Source: Coprothermobacteraceae bacterium (lineage in GTDB: Bacteria > Coprothermobacterota > Coprothermobacteria > Coprothermobacterales > Coprothermobacteraceae). Taken from it: a stretch of 64,000 nt of DNA. The notes under the pieces were generated by a model. It was not told where the DNA came from, searched no databases, and saw only the letters and a list, made by a program, of their open reading frames with translations. Below are positions 44,614 through 53,363 of this stretch, piece after piece (the stretch's first letter is position 1; each line of letters starts with the position of its first letter). The DNA is taken from contig JABLWY010000001.1 of assembly GCA_013178255.1 (NCBI GenBank), positions 428,503-492,502 of the forward strand, given 5' to 3'. The translations under genes were made by a program, and so were the position numbers.

Positions 44614-45045
44614 GTGAAGACGATAATGGCCAAAGCAGAAGAAACGCAGAGGCAGTGGTATGTGGTAGATGCCGCTGGCAAGCCTCTGGGCCGTCTTGCT
44701 GCTGCTATAGCTCGTATTCTAATGGGTAAGCACAAGCCGACGTGGACGCCCGGCGTGGATACGGGTGACTTCGTGATTGTGGTGAATGCTCAGAAGGTAG
44801 CTGTGACGGGCTCCAAGGAGCAGAAGAAGGTCTATTATGATCACTCCGGCTACCAGGGTGGACAGAGGGTTACCCCTCTGTGGGTAATGAGGCAAAGGAA
44901 GCCTGAAGAGCTAATATACAGGACTGTCAAAGGGATGCTCCCCAAGAACAGCCTAGGGCGCAAGCAGTTTAGGCACCTGAAGGTATATGCGGGGCCAGAG
45001 CATCCGCATCAGGCTCAGCAGCCTATCAAGATTGAACTTCCATAG
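44614..45045 (+). CDS. rplM: 50S ribosomal protein L13
   Basis: A 143-residue ribosomal protein. It has [59 protein letters not shown] and the ending [32 protein letters not shown] chose GTG at 44614 ([10 protein letters not shown]) because AAGGAGG lies 7 bp upstream and family members start here; ATG at 44596 would add six residues. TATAAT at 44579-44584 is the likely -10. rpsI follows 9 bp after its stop, the conserved rplM-rpsI operon. Confidence 0.97.
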   Translation: MKTIMAKAEETQRQWYVVDAAGKPLGRLAAAIARILMGKHKPTWTPGVDTGDFVIVVNAQKVAVTGSKEQKKVYYDHSGYQGGQRVTPLWVMRQRKPEELIYRTVKGMLPKNSLGRKQFRHLKVYAGPEHPHQAQQPIKIELP

Positions 45046-45054
45046 GAGGTAGCT

Positions 45055-45456
45055 ATGCAGGTACAGACACCAGCAGTGGGAAGGCGCAAGAGAGCGGTAG
45101 CCCGTATAAGGGTGGTGCCCGGCTCAGGCCGCATTCTGGTGAACGGCGTTGACTATAAGGAGTACTTCCACAGGATCACCTTGGAAAAGGTGGTCGAGAA
45201 GCCACTCGAGGTCACCGGCACCATGGGCCAGTACGACGTATTTGCAAAGGTTGAGGGCGGCGGCAAGACCGGCCAAGCCGATGCTATCCGCCTGGGCATA
45301 GCCAGGGCACTGGTGAAAATCAACCCTGAGTATCGTAAGGTGCTACGTCAGACCAAGCTCGTTTACTCCCTGCTTACCAGGGACCCGAGGGAGAAAGAGC
45401 GTAAGAAATACGGACTGCACAGAGCTCGTAGGGCTCGTCAGTATAGAAAGCGTTAA
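45055..45456 (+). CDS. rpsI: 30S ribosomal protein S9
   Basis: A 133-residue ribosomal protein. It has [50 protein letters not shown] and the conserved C-terminus [24 protein letters not shown], whose last basic residues reach the P-site tRNA. TAGGAGGTAGCT precedes the ATG. The gene ends 12 bp before tRNA-Arg, with no terminator between, so read-through into the tRNA is likely. Confidence 0.98.
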   Translation: MQVQTPAVGRRKRAVARIRVVPGSGRILVNGVDYKEYFHRITLEKVVEKPLEVTGTMGQYDVFAKVEGGGKTGQADAIRLGIARALVKINPEYRKVLRQTKLVYSLLTRDPREKERKKYGLHRARRARQYRKR

Positions 45457-45468
45457 CCCCTTTTAGGT

Positions 45469-45545
45469 GCGCCTGTAGCTCAATTGGATAGAGCAGCGGA
45501 CTACGGATCCGCAGGTTGGGGGTTCGACTCCCTCCAGGCGCGCCA
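45469..45545 (+). tRNA. tRNA-Arg (anticodon ACG)
   Basis: A 77-nt cloverleaf. Acceptor GCGCCTG pairs with CAGGCGC, the D-arm contains AGCTCAATTGGATAGAGC, the anticodon stem GCGGA/TCCGC encloses loop CTACGGA (anticodon ACG, expected to become ICG), and the T-arm is GGGGGTTCGACTCCC. CCA is encoded at the 3' end. It is 12 bp after rpsI. Confidence 0.97.
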
Positions 45546-45665
45546 CTTTTGTTTGCTTGTTTACGAAGCAATGCTTGATGTGGTAAGACTCCTCTTTCTG
45601 TGACACTTCATGAACTAAGCTCTTCTCCTCGACGCCTATGACAGCATAAGATTCGTAGCACTTCA

Positions 45666-45719
45666 GGCAAGTCCTAACGTTGATGTTTTCTTAGACGTGC
45701 GTTGTGATTAGGACTTGCC
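45666..45719. repeat. 12-bp perfect inverted repeat with 30-nt spacer
   Basis: GGCAAGTCCTAA (45666-45677) and TTAGGACTTGCC (45708-45719) are exact inverted copies. They lie in the 292-bp gap between tRNA-Arg and the large secreted-protease gene. No T-tract follows. It could be a cruciform or operator, an mRNA stem, or ends of a small lost element. Confidence 0.7.
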
Positions 45720-45755
45720 ATGAAGCCACCTGTTCGAACCAAGATAGAGCTACAG

Positions 45756-45785
45756 TTGACACAGCACTGCATGGCAACATAAAAT
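45756..45785 (+). promoter_or_regulatory. Promoter of the 1479-residue protease/propeller gene
   Basis: A consensus -35 TTGACA (45756-45761), an 18-bp spacer and TAAAAT (45780-45785). The expected leader is about 45 nt, containing GGGGAGGG as ribosome site before ATG 45838. Confidence 0.75.
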
Positions 45786-45837
45786 CAATTTAAGTATCTT
45801 ATGCGCATAAAGGGTTTTTCTTGGGGAGGGTTTTCCT

Positions 45838-48800
45838 ATGCAGTTTAGGGGCGCAAATGGGGTCGGTAAGCTGATGAGCCTATTGTTGGTCCTCGTTCTG
45901 GTGACTGGACTTCTCCCACCTGCCGCGGAGGTACAGGCAACTGTTGGTGATTCAGGCCAGCTTGCATCGCAGTTGCCAAACGGAAACATTGCGGCTTATT
46001 CCGGCGATTTCACGTCGAATGCCGTGTCTGATCTAAGAACATCTTCTGCGTATGCTGATGGGGATTCCTCATCAGCCGTTTCTGGCGGTAGTTCGCTAAG
46101 CACTTTGTTGGCCGCACAGTCGCTGCCTCAATCGGTAGACTGGAGTAATTGGCTGCCTCCTGTAGATGAGCAGTCTTGGGATGATTGCGTGTCCTGGGCT
46201 GTCGTCTACTACAACATGACCTTCATCAAGGCAAGAGAGCAAGGCTGGGATCCAAAGCTTCCCGAGCACATCTTCTCGCCTTCGTTCACCTATCACCAAG
46301 TGGGCGGCGAAAACGGAGGTAACACCATTCCTGAGGTGATGGAATTTATCAAGAAGGTTGGTGCAGCCCCAATAGCGGTGTTCCCGTACAGCAGGCTCGA
46401 AGAAGACAGCCAACCTATGCCGTGGCAAGTCGAGCAGGCATCTCCCTTCAAGATTAGCTCATACGAGAAGGTGTATGACCATCAGAAAGACAAGTTTGAT
46501 CAAACCACACTAAACAAGTTAAAGGGTTTGCTAGCTTCAGGAAACCTTCTTGTGATCAGCGTTGATTACGATTCCTTGTTCTTCGGTAATAAGAACAAGG
46601 ATCTAGGCTATGTGGCGACGATTGACGATGCGCATATGGGCGGATGTGGTCACGCTCTAGTAGTAGTTGGATATGATGACAGTCGATTCTACGTTGATTC
46701 ATCTGGAAACAAGCATTACGGTGCTTTCAAGCTTATAAATTCCTGGGGAACCTATTGGGGCGCAAATGGATTCGCCTATGTCAGTTACGACTGGATGGAG
46801 CATTCGCTGACCGAAGCGTGGGTAATGTACAACAAACCAACTCCTCTAGGATTCGTAATCGGAGTTCAGCGCAGCGTGGTGCAGTTGCCAGTTGCCACCG
46901 GTACGACTCTGATTGTTCCGATCATCCGAACAAGTGGTTTCAAGGACAGAGTAACTTTGAGCGTGAGCCCCTTAGAAAAAGGGTTGACAGCAACCATCGA
47001 ACAGTATGACCCGACATCTTCGACCTCCGCCCTAATCAGTGTAAATGTTAGTGACTTCGCCAAGCCAGGGCAGTACAGCCTTGACATAGTTGCTAGTAGC
47101 GGCAGTGTAGTAAGGCGAGCAAGGGTGTTCTTAAAGGTTACTCACAACTTAGCATCCATGGCAAGAGCGAAGTGTTATGGGCTACCGTCACCCTCAATAG
47201 TGGCTGCAGAAACGAGTCCAATGGGTATCAGGTTGCAATGGCAGCCTTTGACGGGCACTACTATAGGCGCTTGGGGCATAAAAGGTTACGCTTTGTATAG
47301 GTGGGCGTTTGACGCAGGGCAAGCACCGACTTTCGGTGAGTACTTTTGGGATTTCTATGAACCATTGGCCGTCTTGCCTGTGAGCGCAACGTCTTTCTTG
47401 GACAAAGACGTTCAAGTTGGGGGCAGCTACAGGTACTACCTTGCTTCCATTGATGAGTTTGGGTGCGAAAGTTTGCCCACGATTGTGTCTGTCGCGGATG
47501 TAGTGGATGTTGTTTCATCTCCAAGATCTTGGTCTGAAGTAGGTACAGGTTTCAGGGCTGGGGTTACTTCAGTAAGCGCAGACCCTACTAACCCGAACAT
47601 CGTGTACGCAGGAACAAACGTAGGGGTGTACAAGAGCGAAGATGGTGGGAGAACTTGGCGTTCCGTCTTCTCGCATCCGGGCAATAACAAGGTGAAGGTA
47701 ATACATGGAACCCCTAGCATTGTAGTTGTTGCTGTGGAAACAGATGTTTTGAAGAGCGAGGACGGGGGGCTGACGTGGGGCAAATACTTGGATTCTCAGG
47801 GCGGACTCATACAAGACCTGTACATTGACCCAAACCTTCCCGAAACGATGTACATCGACACTATTCGGCGAATCGACAAAGTAGTCGCTGGTAAGACAGA
47901 GTCTATCTTGATAAACCCTCTGTGCGGCACGGCCACTATAGGTGTTTGTGAAGCTTTCTGGTGGGATCTTGATATCGCTCGCGGCAACAGCAATCTGTTG
48001 TACGTTTCAACTAGTTCTGGCCTCTTGAAGTCTGAGGACGGTGGCCGCACTTGGTCGGCAACAGGCTTGAAGAAACACGCACAAAGCTTTGCTCTCGATC
48101 CAGTGAATCCGGTCGTGGGTTATGCCGTCGTCAGAGAGGATTCTGATGACTGGGTAGTGTACAAGACCCCCGACGGAGGAAGCAGTTGGCAGGTTGTGCT
48201 TCAACTGGGAAAATTGGCATCGAGTTTCGTTGAGGTCAGCAAGGCAGATCCCCGCACTGTGTACGTCTACGGCTGTCCAGGCGTGTACATATCTCACGAC
48301 GAAGGGCGAACTTGGCAACACGTGCAAACTAGGGGAAAATTCACAAGCCTCGTAAGCTCTATCACAAACCCTAATGTGTTGTACGCTACTGAGCCTTGGG
48401 TAGAACTATTTCCCTACATCTGGAAATCTGAAGACGGAGGGCTTCACTGGTTTTCCATTGGGTACGCGGTCTCATGGCCTTTCTCGGTTATCATTGATCC
48501 TCAGAACAGCAACCGTATCATTGTGGGCACGGATATGGGAGTTGCCGTGTCCGAAAACGGTGGCTTGACATTCGATAAAGGTTTGGATAACAACCCCATG
48601 GCGACTATACGAGCTTTAGCCTTTCATCCGAAAACTAGCAGCACTGTGTTTGGCGGCACATTTGGTTTGCCAGTAGTCTCCACAAATAGCGGCAATTCTT
48701 GGTCATTGCTGTATAGCCTCAAGATCCCAGATTCGGGTCTGTATTGGAGGAACCCCACTAGGGCCATGTACGTTAGCGGCGATTCCTCACGGGAACGCAT

Positions 48801-50277
48801 TTACCTGGCAACTGCTGACGGACTCCTTGAAGTCAAGTGGAACAAAGCCTCTGTTGATCCCTTTGAAGTAACTAGGACTTCTCTCGATGGCACCTACTTG
48901 TTCGCAGTTGCCGCTGACCCCAGGAATTCAAACAGAATTCTAGCGGGTGGCGTAGGAGGCGTTTACGTGTCTTCTGATGGGGGCATTAGTTGGGCGAAAT
49001 CGAACAACGGCTTGACAAACACGCTAGTGAGCGTCTTGCTGTTCGATCCTGTGGATCCAGCCAAGGTCTGGTTGGGGACAGACGGAAGTGGCGTTTTTGT
49101 CTCCCTAGACGGAGGCATGTCTTGGCAAAAAAGCGGTACGGGTTTGGAGAACGTGTCAGTGACAGCGATAGCGGTGAACTCCCGCGAACCCAATTTGGTA
49201 TTTGCGGGAACCGAGAATGGTTTGTTTGAGTCGTGGGACGGAGGCAAAACCTGGCATTACTCTGGGTTGAGAGGAGCGAAAGTGCTTTCCTTGGCTATCG
49301 ATTACGCTAAAGATCTACTATATGTAGGTACTGACAAGTCAGGTTTGGTGACCACAAACATCGGTCGTCCTCTAGCACCAGTTGATTTCGACGCGGTACC
49401 GACATCGACGGCCGTCGTCCTCAGTTGGAAGCCATCTCCTGGTGGGAGGAACGGTGTCAGGGGTTACGAGGTTTACAGGAGCACAAGATTTGACTTGAGT
49501 GACGCAGTACGAATAGCTTCTCTTGGCCCTGAGTCACTGACCTATGTTGACGGGACCGCAAGACCTGGGGTCACTTACTACTACTACGCCGTGGCGCTGG
49601 ACTCATCAACCTCTGAGAATCGCTCTTCTCTGTCCCAAGTTGCGGCAGCAACTATCCTGGAGAACCAAATTCATGCGTCTGCAGGAACCGGTGGAAGCAT
49701 AAAACCTGCTGGCACTGTAACGGTGGCTCACGGAGGTAGTCAAACGTTCACTATAACGCCTAATCCTGGTTACCGCATTGCAGATGTCATAGTCGATGGC
49801 AAGAGTGTAGGAGCGGTAACTAGCTATATATTCAGCAGCGTAACAGAGAACCACACAATCAATGCAGTGTTTGAGAAAGCGGAAACATTGATCGTCTTGC
49901 AGATAGGAAAGTCAGTGTTCACAGTAGATGGTATGGCTAGAACGCTTGACTCACCACCTGTCATCAAAAACAGCAGAACCCTCTTACCCATAAGGGCGAT
50001 AGTGGAAGCGTTAGGCGGACAAGTAGGGTGGGATGCTAACCAGAAGAAGGTAACAGTGACGTTGGGTAGCAAAACGGTAGAGCTGTGGATAGGAAAGAAC
50101 ACAGCGTTGGTGAATGGCAGGCAAGTGATGATAGATGCTACGAATCCGAAGGTGGTGCCAGAGATCATCAATGGAAGGACGATGCTACCTTTGAGGTTTG
50201 TAGCGGAGTCGCTTGGATGCAGTGTAGAGTGGGATGGGAACACCCAGACGGTGAGGGTGACATACCAGAAGCCGTAG
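45838..50277 (+). CDS. Secreted papain-like protease with Asp-box propeller and stalk domain
   Basis: A 1479-residue exported protein. A signal peptide (residues 12-34, KLMSLLLVLVLVTGLLPPAA) is followed by a papain-type (C1) domain with Cys117 in QSWDDCVSWAV, His272 in MGGCGHALVVVGYD and Asn301 in LINSWGTYWG. Next are an Ig-like region (about 330-430), a fibronectin III-like domain (about 450-560), about ten Asp-box repeats of the type KSEDGGRTW (about 590-1140) forming a sortilin/GH74-like propeller, a second Fn3 (about 1180-1265), an InlB/Listeria-type repeat (about 1278-1350, GSIKPAGTV..) and a C-terminal stalk domain. It probably acts at the cell surface as a protease on peptides bound by its propeller; the substrate is unknown. 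Confidence 0.9.
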   Translation: MQFRGANGVGKLMSLLLVLVLVTGLLPPAAEVQATVGDSGQLASQLPNGNIAAYSGDFTSNAVSDLRTSSAYADGDSSSAVSGGSSLSTLLAAQSLPQSVDWSNWLPPVDEQSWDDCVSWAVVYYNMTFIKAREQGWDPKLPEHIFSPSFTYHQVGGENGGNTIPEVMEFIKKVGAAPIAVFPYSRLEEDSQPMPWQVEQASPFKISSYEKVYDHQKDKFDQTTLNKLKGLLASGNLLVISVDYDSLFFGNKNKDLGYVATIDDAHMGGCGHALVVVGYDDSRFYVDSSGNKHYGAFKLINSWGTYWGANGFAYVSYDWMEHSLTEAWVMYNKPTPLGFVIGVQRSVVQLPVATGTTLIVPIIRTSGFKDRVTLSVSPLEKGLTATIEQYDPTSSTSALISVNVSDFAKPGQYSLDIVASSGSVVRRARVFLKVTHNLASMARAKCYGLPSPSIVAAETSPMGIRLQWQPLTGTTIGAWGIKGYALYRWAFDAGQAPTFGEYFWDFYEPLAVLPVSATSFLDKDVQVGGSYRYYLASIDEFGCESLPTIVSVADVVDVVSSPRSWSEVGTGFRAGVTSVSADPTNPNIVYAGTNVGVYKSEDGGRTWRSVFSHPGNNKVKVIHGTPSIVVVAVETDVLKSEDGGLTWGKYLDSQGGLIQDLYIDPNLPETMYIDTIRRIDKVVAGKTESILINPLCGTATIGVCEAFWWDLDIARGNSNLLYVSTSSGLLKSEDGGRTWSATGLKKHAQSFALDPVNPVVGYAVVREDSDDWVVYKTPDGGSSWQVVLQLGKLASSFVEVSKADPRTVYVYGCPGVYISHDEGRTWQHVQTRGKFTSLVSSITNPNVLYATEPWVELFPYIWKSEDGGLHWFSIGYAVSWPFSVIIDPQNSNRIIVGTDMGVAVSENGGLTFDKGLDNNPMATIRALAFHPKTSSTVFGGTFGLPVVSTNSGNSWSLLYSLKIPDSGLYWRNPTRAMYVSGDSSRERIYLATADGLLEVKWNKASVDPFEVTRTSLDGTYLFAVAADPRNSNRILAGGVGGVYVSSDGGISWAKSNNGLTNTLVSVLLFDPVDPAKVWLGTDGSGVFVSLDGGMSWQKSGTGLENVSVTAIAVNSREPNLVFAGTENGLFESWDGGKTWHYSGLRGAKVLSLAIDYAKDLLYVGTDKSGLVTTNIGRPLAPVDFDAVPTSTAVVLSWKPSPGGRNGVRGYEVYRSTRFDLSDAVRIASLGPESLTYVDGTARPGVTYYYYAVALDSSTSENRSSLSQVAAATILENQIHASAGTGGSIKPAGTVTVAHGGSQTFTITPNPGYRIADVIVDGKSVGAVTSYIFSSVTENHTINAVFEKAETLIVLQIGKSVFTVDGMARTLDSPPVIKNSRTLLPIRAIVEALGGQVGWDANQKKVTVTLGSKTVELWIGKNTALVNGRQVMIDATNPKVVPEIINGRTMLPLRFVAESLGCSVEWDGNTQTVRVTYQKP

Positions 50278-50330
50278 CAAGTGTGACTATGAACACAGGG
50301 GCGGGGCGCGAGCCTTGCCCTTGTTATCTC
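49978..50330 (+). repeat. Stalk-domain 3' cassette, copy A
   Basis: The coding sequence from CTCTTACCCATAAGGGCG to the stop is almost identical to copies B (52609-52905) and C (54835-55130). With copy C the similarity continues past the stop into the GGGGCGGGGCGCGAG terminator. Differences are mainly silent. Confidence 0.85.
50299..50330 (+). terminator. Terminator after the protease/propeller gene
   Basis: GGGCGGGGC / GCCTTGCCC (with two G-T pairs) closes a GCGA loop, followed by TTGTTATCTC. It is homologous to the terminator at 55152. Confidence 0.75.
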
Positions 50331-50562
50331 TTCCAAGTGCGACACATTGTGACTGTTTAGGTGTTCAAGAGTCATTGACAAAGGTCGCCATTCCGTGTTA
50401 GAGAAATGAATATGGGGTAGAACATTGCATACTCGTGGCTCCTGGTTTTGGTGAAGGCTGTTGTGAGTGTGTCAGTTTCAGTCTGAAGGTTGTTCGTTTC
50501 GTATGCGTTTGGTTCTCAAGGAGCCTGGAAGAACACAGCCTTATGGAGTGGAGGTGGGAGGT

Positions 50563-52905
50563 ATGCGGAAGTTAGTTGCGGGGCTCTTGGCTGTGTTTCT
50601 ACTCTTGAGTCCTGCTGTGGTGAGGGCTGAAAGCGGCACGAGCGGGACGGTGCAGGTGACTGTAAGGGCCATCAGGGAAGACGGGAGCCCAATGAGCGGT
50701 AGGCTAAGGGTTGTGGATGCCATTACCGAAAAGAATGTTACTGAAGTTTGGGTCCAAGATGGTGAGGGCGGTGTGGCAATCCAGGGAGGGAGGTACCACT
50801 TCGTCTTTTGGGGGAAAGACGCTGAGGGTAAGATGTCGTACTTCTTAGAAAAGGCTTTCGTGAGCATTGAGGGGAGTCAACAGGAAGTAGTGTTCGACGT
50901 ACGCCAAATGCCAACCGGAACGGTGTTGATAGGTCAAGTTGGGTTCGATTCGATGATGTTGATTATTGATTCAGGGCGCATGCGGGGATATTGGGCCGAC
51001 ACAGGTACACTGACTTTCAGTCCGGGTAGTTACACTCTGTCTATCAGCTTTGTCAAGCAGACCAAGAGCGATCGTTGGCAGTACACTTACAAGGAAAGAC
51101 TTAACGTGGAAGCAGGCCGAACATACGATCTGGGGACATATAGTGATCTCCTGAGGGTAGACTTGGGCGCAGTGCGTGAACGATACATGGTGGGAGAAAG
51201 TATCCCCCTCACAGAATTTGTTAAGGATGCAGCCGGGCACATATTAACATCCATATTTGATACGACTGCATCTGATCCGCTAGTCAAGCCTCAAGTCAGC
51301 ATTACAGCTCCAAATGGCTCGGAGATATGGACTGCAAGTGGCTGGGCGCTTGATTTACCCTTGACTCATTCCCCTGGGTTGTACCTTCTTACCGTGAGCC
51401 TCAACGCAGGGCCTGGACTAGGTGTTATCACGGCAACCAAATCTTTCGAGTTGGCGCAGTCTGAACATTCGACCTTGGTCACCGTTAGGGCCATCCGGGA
51501 AGATGGAAGCTTAATGAGTGGTTGGCTATTCGTACTGGATGCAGGAACAGGCTCAGTGGTCACTCGCTTGTACGAATTCTCAGGCGCTGGAACTTTAGCA
51601 CTCAATGAGGGAAAATATCACTTTGTCCTTAGGGCTCAAGACGCGTTGGAAAATCGAACGTATCTTCTCATTCATAGAAACGTTGTGGTTGGGAGCGCAG
51701 TTACCGAGGTGATCTTTGATGTAAGACAAATGCCAACAGGGTCGGTGGTTGTACAACAGGGAGGGTTTGATAAGGTATATGTTGATGCTTCGACGGAAAA
51801 CACAGACCTACGTCTGACCTTGTCGACAAAGTCTATCGTGAGTACAGGCACGTACACCTTCTTCTTTAGAGGGCAAAAGGACACCGGGGGCGAGAGCTGG
51901 CAATACGAGTTTGGCGCTGGTATGAGGGTTGTGCAGCAAGGGCAGCTATTAGACCTGGGGTCCTTTGGCGGGACGTTGAATATGGACCTGAGCGGTGTCA
52001 GAGGAAAGTACAACGTTGGCGAACCACTCGACCTAGATTTAACCCACGGATACGTAAAAGACGTGTACGGTCATGCGTTGACAGGAGTTTACAAATGGCA
52101 AGATTTCGCCTATTTTGGGCGCGGTGCTGGTGTAGAAGTACGTGACGCTGATGGAAGGCTCGTTTTTTTAGAGTTACATTCGGACACTAAGCTGAACTGT
52201 CCTGAGGGCATCTACACTCTTAAGGTCGAAGTTGACACTGGTCCGTATCAAGGTGTGATTTCGGCCACAAGGCAACTCGAGGTCAGACAGCTGAGAATCG
52301 ATGCATCCGCTGGTTCAGGTGGCACCATAAGTCCTGCTGGGACTATACCATTGGTTCATGGTAGCAGCCAGACGTTTACGATTACGCCTGACCCCGGATA
52401 CCGCGTAGCAGGTGTCCTGGTGGATGGGAAGAGTGTTGGTGCAACCACAAGCTACACTTTCACCAACGTTACAGAGAACCACAAGATTTATGCTGCTTTT
52501 GAGAAGGCCGAAACGACCATTTCGTTGCAGATAGGTGACCGAGCATTTTTCGTAGACGGTGTCACGCAGTTTCTTGACTCGCGGCCCGTCATCAAGAACG
52601 GCCGAACCCTCTTACCCATAAGGGCGATAGTAGAGGCGTTAGGTGGACAAGTAGGATGGGACGCTAATCAAAAGAAGGTGACAGTGACGTTAGGTAGCAA
52701 CAGGGTAGAGTTGTGGATAGGCAAGAACACAGCGTTGGTGAATGGCAGGCAAGTGATGATAGATGCAACGAATCCGAAGGTGGTGCCAGAGATCATCAAT
52801 GGAAGGACGATGCTACCTTTGAGGTTTGTAGCAGAGTCGCTTGGATGCAGTGTAGAGTGGGATGGGAACACACAGACGGTAAGGGTGACATACAAGAGGC
52901 CGTAG
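50563..52905 (+). CDS. Secreted surface protein: duplicated carboxypeptidase-regulatory-like module plus stalk domain
   Basis: A 780-residue exported protein. The signal peptide is MRKLVAGLLAVFLLLSPAVV. Two copies (about 27-285 and 305-555) of one module follow, each beginning VTVRAIREDGSxMSGxLxVxDA and containing FDVRQMPTGxV; such beta-sandwich modules resemble CarboxypepD_reg-type domains. Then comes an InlB/Listeria-type repeat (about 578-645, GTISPAGTIPLVHGSSQTF) and the stalk domain (about 650-779). ATG 50563 has GGAGG 8 bp upstream; the frame is open further upstream without signal-like sequence. No enzyme motif is seen; a structural or adhesive role is inferred. Confidence 0.85.
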   Translation: MRKLVAGLLAVFLLLSPAVVRAESGTSGTVQVTVRAIREDGSPMSGRLRVVDAITEKNVTEVWVQDGEGGVAIQGGRYHFVFWGKDAEGKMSYFLEKAFVSIEGSQQEVVFDVRQMPTGTVLIGQVGFDSMMLIIDSGRMRGYWADTGTLTFSPGSYTLSISFVKQTKSDRWQYTYKERLNVEAGRTYDLGTYSDLLRVDLGAVRERYMVGESIPLTEFVKDAAGHILTSIFDTTASDPLVKPQVSITAPNGSEIWTASGWALDLPLTHSPGLYLLTVSLNAGPGLGVITATKSFELAQSEHSTLVTVRAIREDGSLMSGWLFVLDAGTGSVVTRLYEFSGAGTLALNEGKYHFVLRAQDALENRTYLLIHRNVVVGSAVTEVIFDVRQMPTGSVVVQQGGFDKVYVDASTENTDLRLTLSTKSIVSTGTYTFFFRGQKDTGGESWQYEFGAGMRVVQQGQLLDLGSFGGTLNMDLSGVRGKYNVGEPLDLDLTHGYVKDVYGHALTGVYKWQDFAYFGRGAGVEVRDADGRLVFLELHSDTKLNCPEGIYTLKVEVDTGPYQGVISATRQLEVRQLRIDASAGSGGTISPAGTIPLVHGSSQTFTITPDPGYRVAGVLVDGKSVGATTSYTFTNVTENHKIYAAFEKAETTISLQIGDRAFFVDGVTQFLDSRPVIKNGRTLLPIRAIVEALGGQVGWDANQKKVTVTLGSNRVELWIGKNTALVNGRQVMIDATNPKVVPEIINGRTMLPLRFVAESLGCSVEWDGNTQTVRVTYKRP
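52609..52905 (+). repeat. Stalk-domain 3' cassette, copy B
   Basis: Near-identical to copies A and C through the end of the coding sequence. Unlike A and C, the downstream GC-rich terminator is missing after its stop. Confidence 0.85.
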
Positions 52906-53363
52906 GTGTGCGTAAGTGTGAGAAAGCGTTATTAAGCCTTGTATCTTCGTTGTTTGCGCGTTCATGTTTGCCGCCAAGTTAACGTCTCTCCGCGCAGGAC
53001 TGACGAATTAGCACCACGTTGTAAAGTTGCATGTTGAGGGTGATGTTGTAGCAGATTATGGATGATCGATTATCAGCCACAGCATACCGCTACTGGTTCG
53101 GTCAGGGTGTCTGTCAGCCGGACTCATTGATTGAGCCAGGTAGAGAACCCTTTACAAGAGGCAGTCGAAGATCCAGGTAGAACCGGTTTTTGGTGAACGG
53201 CAAAGTTCGACATGGGCTAGTCCTTGCCTTCGGGCGTTGACCCGATTTGGCGATTCATCGTGCGGTCCACTAGGTTATGCATTGCCGTAACCATCGGCAA
53301 TGCATGTCTGGCTATTGAAAAGCGTATAGATAGTGACTAAAATGAAAAAGAGGGGGTGGGTGA
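52906..53363. other. 458-bp gap with an 11-bp hairpin and a promoter
   Basis: No gene is recognised. ATGCATTGCCG (53277-53287) and CGGCAATGCAT (53295-53305) form a perfect 11-bp stem with a 7-nt loop just upstream of the promoter at 53315-53343. The hairpin lacks a T-tract, so it may be an operator or the end of the upstream transcript. Confidence 0.6.
53315..53343 (+). promoter_or_regulatory. Promoter of the 588-residue surface-protein gene
   Basis: TTGAAA (53315-53320), a 17-bp spacer and TAAAAT (53338-53343). The transcript would start about 14 nt before the GTG start, leaving just room for GAGGGGGTG as ribosome site. An inverted repeat abuts it upstream. Confidence 0.7.
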
